Shown here: positions 61,256-64,000 of the stretch, piece by piece | Layout of the letters: every line of letters begins with the position of its first letter | Numbering within the stretch: position 1 is the stretch's first letter | From: an uncultured Acetatifactor sp. | GTDB taxonomy: Bacteria; Bacillota; Clostridia; Lachnospirales; Lachnospiraceae | Reading direction: 5' to 3' | Length of the DNA: 64,000 nt | Assembly (NCBI GenBank): GCA_949840885.1 | Contig: CATKYJ010000007.1 | Span: 1-64,000 of the forward strand | Program-made: the position numbers and the translations under genes | Notes under the pieces: generated by a model | Databases searched by the model: none | The model's input: the letters and a program-made list of their open reading frames with translations, nothing else | What the model was told of the DNA's origin: nothing

Positions 61256-63163
61256 TCAGTTTCCGCCCTTTACGCCCTGCTGCTTGATGACAGGCTCAGC
61301 CTGCTCTTTCAGTTCTTCCTTTTTCGGGATGGACCCGATGACATTCTCCGCCAGCCAGTCCATGGTCATGATCTCCTCCGGCAGCATTATCCTGTCAAGC
61401 TCCTCCTGCACCGCCCCATTCTGGGAATACAGGATGCCGGAGAAAGGATTGAACTCCTCCCTGCAGATAGTGTTCTTCAAAAGTTCCACCAAGCGCCTGG
61501 TGCCAATGGGCAGATGTCTGGAGCAGACCACATCGATGACCCCTGCCGACATGCCCCACCAGTAATTAATGGCCTTTGTGGTGGATGTGCTGTCGTCATA
61601 CTTCCATGTGCCGTCCATGATGGTCCGGATCAGCTGTTCATAGAATTTGCCCCAGTGGTACAGCGGCATAGCAAGGTTCCTGGGATGTCCGCCCTCCACA
61701 TGATAGATGCCGAAGAACCGGGAGGCCTCCTCGGGGATCACCATGTCCCGCCCCGAGATACAGGCCGATGCTGTCTCCCGCATCTCTTTCTCCATGTCCG
61801 TTTCTTTCATAGAAGACCAGACCAGGTAAACCTTGGCTCTTGGGTTGATCATCTTCGCCCCCAGGGCAAAGGCATTGATATTGGCAATAGAGCCAAAAAT
61901 CGGATAATCCGCAATGTAAGTCAGCCTGTTGTTCTCCGCCATAGCCCCGGCGATGGCTCCCATCAAAAACTTCGCCTCATGCATCCGTGAATAGTATGTA
62001 CGGATGTAGCGATGGGATGTATTCAGGGAGCAGTTTAAGATCTTGACCTCCGGGTTGGCAATGGCTGCTTTCACGCTGGCCTGTACAAAGGGCGGCGTGG
62101 TGGTAAAAATCAGGTTGCAGCCCGAATCGATAGCGTCCGCAATCAGCTCCTCCGCGTTATCCTCCGTACCGTTCTCATAGGCCACGGTACTCACCTCATC
62201 CGGGAAAGTCTGCTCCAGGTAAAGCCTGCCCAGTTCATGGGCATACGTCCAGGCGGAAGTCCCTGGGGTCTTCTCATAGATGAACGCAGCTTTCACCTTG
62301 GACGCGCTCAAAGGCAGCAGCATGCTAAACAGCGGCTTCTTCTCATGGCTGGGCTCCATCTTCAGCTCGATATCCCCCTTTCCCTGCAGAAGTTCGAACT
62401 CCTCCCAGCTCTTTTCAATCAGCTCATTCAACTCATTGGTGGTCTTCTCGTCCACCTCCTCATATCCGTACAGCGTGATAAACGCCAAAAATGCGTCCCC
62501 CTGGGTGATGGTCAGCTTGTCGCCGCCCTCTGCCTTGTATTCCGCCCCAAATCGTGTATAAAGAGCGCTGAACCGCAGCAGGTCATCCTTTGTCCACTCC
62601 TCGCCGGGCGCTTTCCCAACGATTTTCTGCAGCTTTGCAAAGCTTCCCTCTCTGGAGAACCAGATATAGTTTATAGGGGCTGCCTGGTAGAAGTCCATGA
62701 ACTCATAATAAATCCGGTTCTCCTTTTCTTCGGTTCGCTGAGGCACAATGCGGATTACGTTCCCCGGAATGGAGACCGCTCCGAAATATTTCATGACACT
62801 GACCCTCTTGTTCCCCTCCTCCACATAGAACCTGTTCATGTATTCATAGGCCTTGATAGGTTCTCTGATGCCCTCTTCCCTCTGGCTATCGCTAAGGCGG
62901 GCCCATTTGGACGCAAATTCGGAAGTATCCCTCAAAATAGGCATGAAATTGCCTGCAAAGGAATTGCTCCTACCCACGGTCTTCGTCCCTGCAATGCGGT
63001 CAATGGGCACCTGTACCGTCCCTAAAGGCACTTCATGGTAATGCCCTTTCTCCGGCATAATGTCGTCCAGCACCGCCAGGGTAGGCTTCTCTCCCCGAAG
63101 CATCCTGGCCTGATAATCTTTCTTTCCTGACTTATAAGCTTTTGCATAATCCTCTCTTCCCAT
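61256..63163 (-). CDS. Fusion of a ParB-like domain with a BMP-type binding protein
   Basis: A 635-residue protein with no signal peptide or membrane helix, so it should be cytoplasmic. Residues ~45-140 (VPLGTVQVPIDRIAGTKTVG ... FYVEEGNKRVSVMKYFG) match a ParB/Srx-like fold, the GNKR segment being its core. After a helical linker, residues ~280-600 are a BMP/PnrA-type periplasmic-binding fold (AWTYAHELGRLYLEQTF; CNLIFTTTPPFVQASVKAAI). BMP proteins normally are surface lipoproteins for nucleosides; here the fold is inside the cell and may sense a small molecule. Similar long forms exist in Lachnospiraceae, but I know of no assigned role. Confidence 0.85.
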   Translation of the reverse strand: MGREDYAKAYKSGKKDYQARMLRGEKPTLAVLDDIMPEKGHYHEVPLGTVQVPIDRIAGTKTVGRSNSFAGNFMPILRDTSEFASKWARLSDSQREEGIREPIKAYEYMNRFYVEEGNKRVSVMKYFGAVSIPGNVIRIVPQRTEEKENRIYYEFMDFYQAAPINYIWFSREGSFAKLQKIVGKAPGEEWTKDDLLRFSALYTRFGAEYKAEGGDKLTITQGDAFLAFITLYGYEEVDEKTTNELNELIEKSWEEFELLQGKGDIELKMEPSHEKKPLFSMLLPLSASKVKAAFIYEKTPGTSAWTYAHELGRLYLEQTFPDEVSTVAYENGTEDNAEELIADAIDSGCNLIFTTTPPFVQASVKAAIANPEVKILNCSLNTSHRYIRTYYSRMHEAKFLMGAIAGAMAENNRLTYIADYPIFGSIANINAFALGAKMINPRAKVYLVWSSMKETDMEKEMRETASACISGRDMVIPEEASRFFGIYHVEGGHPRNLAMPLYHWGKFYEQLIRTIMDGTWKYDDSTSTTKAINYWWGMSAGVIDVVCSRHLPIGTRRLVELLKNTICREEFNPFSGILYSQNGAVQEELDRIMLPEEIMTMDWLAENVIGSIPKKEELKEQAEPVIKQQGVKGGN

Positions 63164-63228
63164 AATTACTTATCCTCCATTTCACTACCGCAAACAGACA
63201 TAAGCGGCAAAACAACTGGTGCCAACCT

Positions 63229-63314
63229 GGAAGAATGCTTCTACGCAAAGCGAATATGATTCGCAAAGTGAATATGATTCGCAAAGCGAATATAATTCGC
63301 TTGGACATTCTTCC
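63229..63314. repeat. Tandem 18-bp repeat flanked by an inverted repeat
   Basis: Three 18-base copies (CGCAAAGCGAATATGATT type) lie at 63244-63261, 63262-63279 and 63280-63297, with CGCTTGG after. The 9-base words GGAAGAATG (63229-63237) and CATTCTTCC (63306-63314) are perfect complements that bracket the array. It sits in the 400-base gene-free gap 63164-63564. Confidence 0.9.
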
Positions 63315-63326
63315 GTGTGCAACTTA

Positions 63327-63365
63327 GAAGTTCTTAGGCAGCGTACTATGCTGCCCTGGAACTTC
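63327..63365. repeat. Two-part hairpin downstream of glgD
   Basis: Outer arms GAAGTTC/GAACTTC and inner arms GGCAGC/GCTGCC form a stem with an internal loop. No T-run follows in either direction. Rest of 63366-63564 shows nothing I recognise beyond AT-rich sequence. Confidence 0.6.
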
Positions 63366-63564
63366 TTTGCACGCTATCCTCCCTGGAAACCCGCACAACT
63401 TCGGATTCCCAGTCCTATTATATGTAAAGACAGACCGAAATGCAAGAAAAAAAGAGAATCCGGCCCTTTCGACTGGATTCTCTCATGGTTGTATGCGATA
63501 AAGACAGGGGCTCCCTCCCCTGATGTCGATTCCCTGCTGTCCCGGAAGCCGCCTGTCCTACGCG

Positions 63565-64000
63565 CTAAACGGTCTTGTGCTTTCCAATGTACACCGGATA
63601 GGTGGAAGTCCCCTTCATATCCCTGCCGGCCGTGATGGTGACATTCTTGTCCATCACGAGATACTCCACATTGGCGCCTGCTTCCACCACGCTGTCCTGC
63701 ATCAGGATGCAATTGTTGACCTTTGCACCCTTTGCCACTTTCACGCCACGGAACAGGATGCTGTTCTCCACCTCGCCCTCAATGACGCAGCCGTCAGCCA
63801 CCATGGCGTTCTGCACCTTTGCGCCCTCAATGTACCTGGTGGGGTTGTCGTCACGGATCTTGGTGTAGATGGGGCCTCCTGAGAACAGGGCGTCCAGATT
63901 GTAGTCGTCCAGAAGCTTCATATTCTCATCAAAATAACTCTTCATGTCACAGATGCGCGCGATATATCCCTCGTGCTTGTACGCCTGTACGTTCAGCTTG
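63565..64000 (-). CDS. glgD: Glucose-1-phosphate adenylyltransferase subunit GlgD, C-terminal part
   Basis: Open to the window end and hence partial; at least 145 residues are seen. YIARICDMKSYFDENMKLLD, then VQNAMVADGCVIEGEVENSI and LMQDSVVEAGANVEYLVMD are the left-handed beta-helix end of ADP-glucose pyrophosphorylase-like proteins, closest in style to GlgD. It helps make ADP-glucose for glycogen. The catalytic domain lies beyond position 64000. Confidence 0.88.
   Translation of the reverse strand, partial: KLNVQAYKHEGYIARICDMKSYFDENMKLLDDYNLDALFSGGPIYTKIRDDNPTRYIEGAKVQNAMVADGCVIEGEVENSILFRGVKVAKGAKVNNCILMQDSVVEAGANVEYLVMDKNVTITAGRDMKGTSTYPVYIGKHKTV

Noticed and set aside
63244..63297. Tandem repeat that could be taken for a CRISPR array
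   Set aside because: Repeats of 18 bases abut each other with no spacers, and no cas gene is present.
1..64000. tRNA, rRNA or riboswitch genes
   Set aside because: I found no conserved tRNA or rRNA stretches or known riboswitch cores by reading; a covariance-model scan would be the decisive check.

Overview
The window looks like chromosomal DNA of a carbohydrate-foraging gut Clostridium relative (Lachnospiraceae-type Firmicute). The evidence is clear AGGAGG-type ribosome sites, many AraC-type regulators, LplB/LplC-type sugar transporters, lipoprotein binding proteins, MurT/GatD cell-wall amidation genes and a GlgD end fragment. Most genes are on the minus strand and GC-rich. Two stretches are visibly AT-richer and hold mobile or defence-type remnants (about 1-2100 and 52300-59800). 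I see no rRNA, tRNA or CRISPR array.

Layout. 1-2100: a RelB/DinJ antitoxin with a PIN toxin, then an IS4-type transposase broken at both ends that abuts a fragment of a YhcG/DUF1016 gene. 2.2-9.0 kb: an unsaturated rhamnogalacturonyl hydrolase (GH105), a membrane-bound AraC regulator, two permeases and a lipoprotein, the usual set for importing and opening pectin oligosaccharides. 9.2-13.1 kb: an AAA-ATPase-like/DUF1703 protein and a subtilisin-like protease. 13.1-15.8 kb: murT-gatD-acetyltransferase, translationally coupled. 16.1-19.75 kb: clpS-clpA-aat, a complete Leu/N-degron module in one operon. 20-24.5 kb: a phospholipase D-like protein, a membrane protein/XRE regulator/lipoprotein cassette and an unknown protein. 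24.5-28.7 kb: a GH2 enzyme and a divergent AraC regulator. 28.8-45.8 kb: DsbA-like, RbsD/FucU, a large hybrid sensor kinase, CutC, a GH78-like enzyme, two TIM-barrel isomerases, a two-component operon ending in a binding lipoprotein, and a zinc-ribbon membrane protein.

46.0-52.3 kb: kduI-kduD-rpiB-like-eda-kdgK with a divergent AraC regulator. These genes turn the unsaturated uronates released by GH105-type enzymes into KDG, KDPG and finally pyruvate plus glyceraldehyde-3-phosphate, so the two ends of the window form one pectin-use theme.

52.3-59.8 kb is the most unusual part. It holds a remnant of an RloB-like gene, a DUF1963-like protein, an apparently intact Ser/Thr kinase overlapping a 1244-residue protein of unknown function, and a broken type I restriction specificity gene directly upstream. 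I propose the kinase plus large protein as an undescribed, probably defence-type two-gene system. The right end holds an HD-domain protein, a phosphoesterase, a cytoplasmic fusion of a ParB-like domain to a BMP-type binding protein, an intergenic tandem repeat, and the 3' end of glgD.
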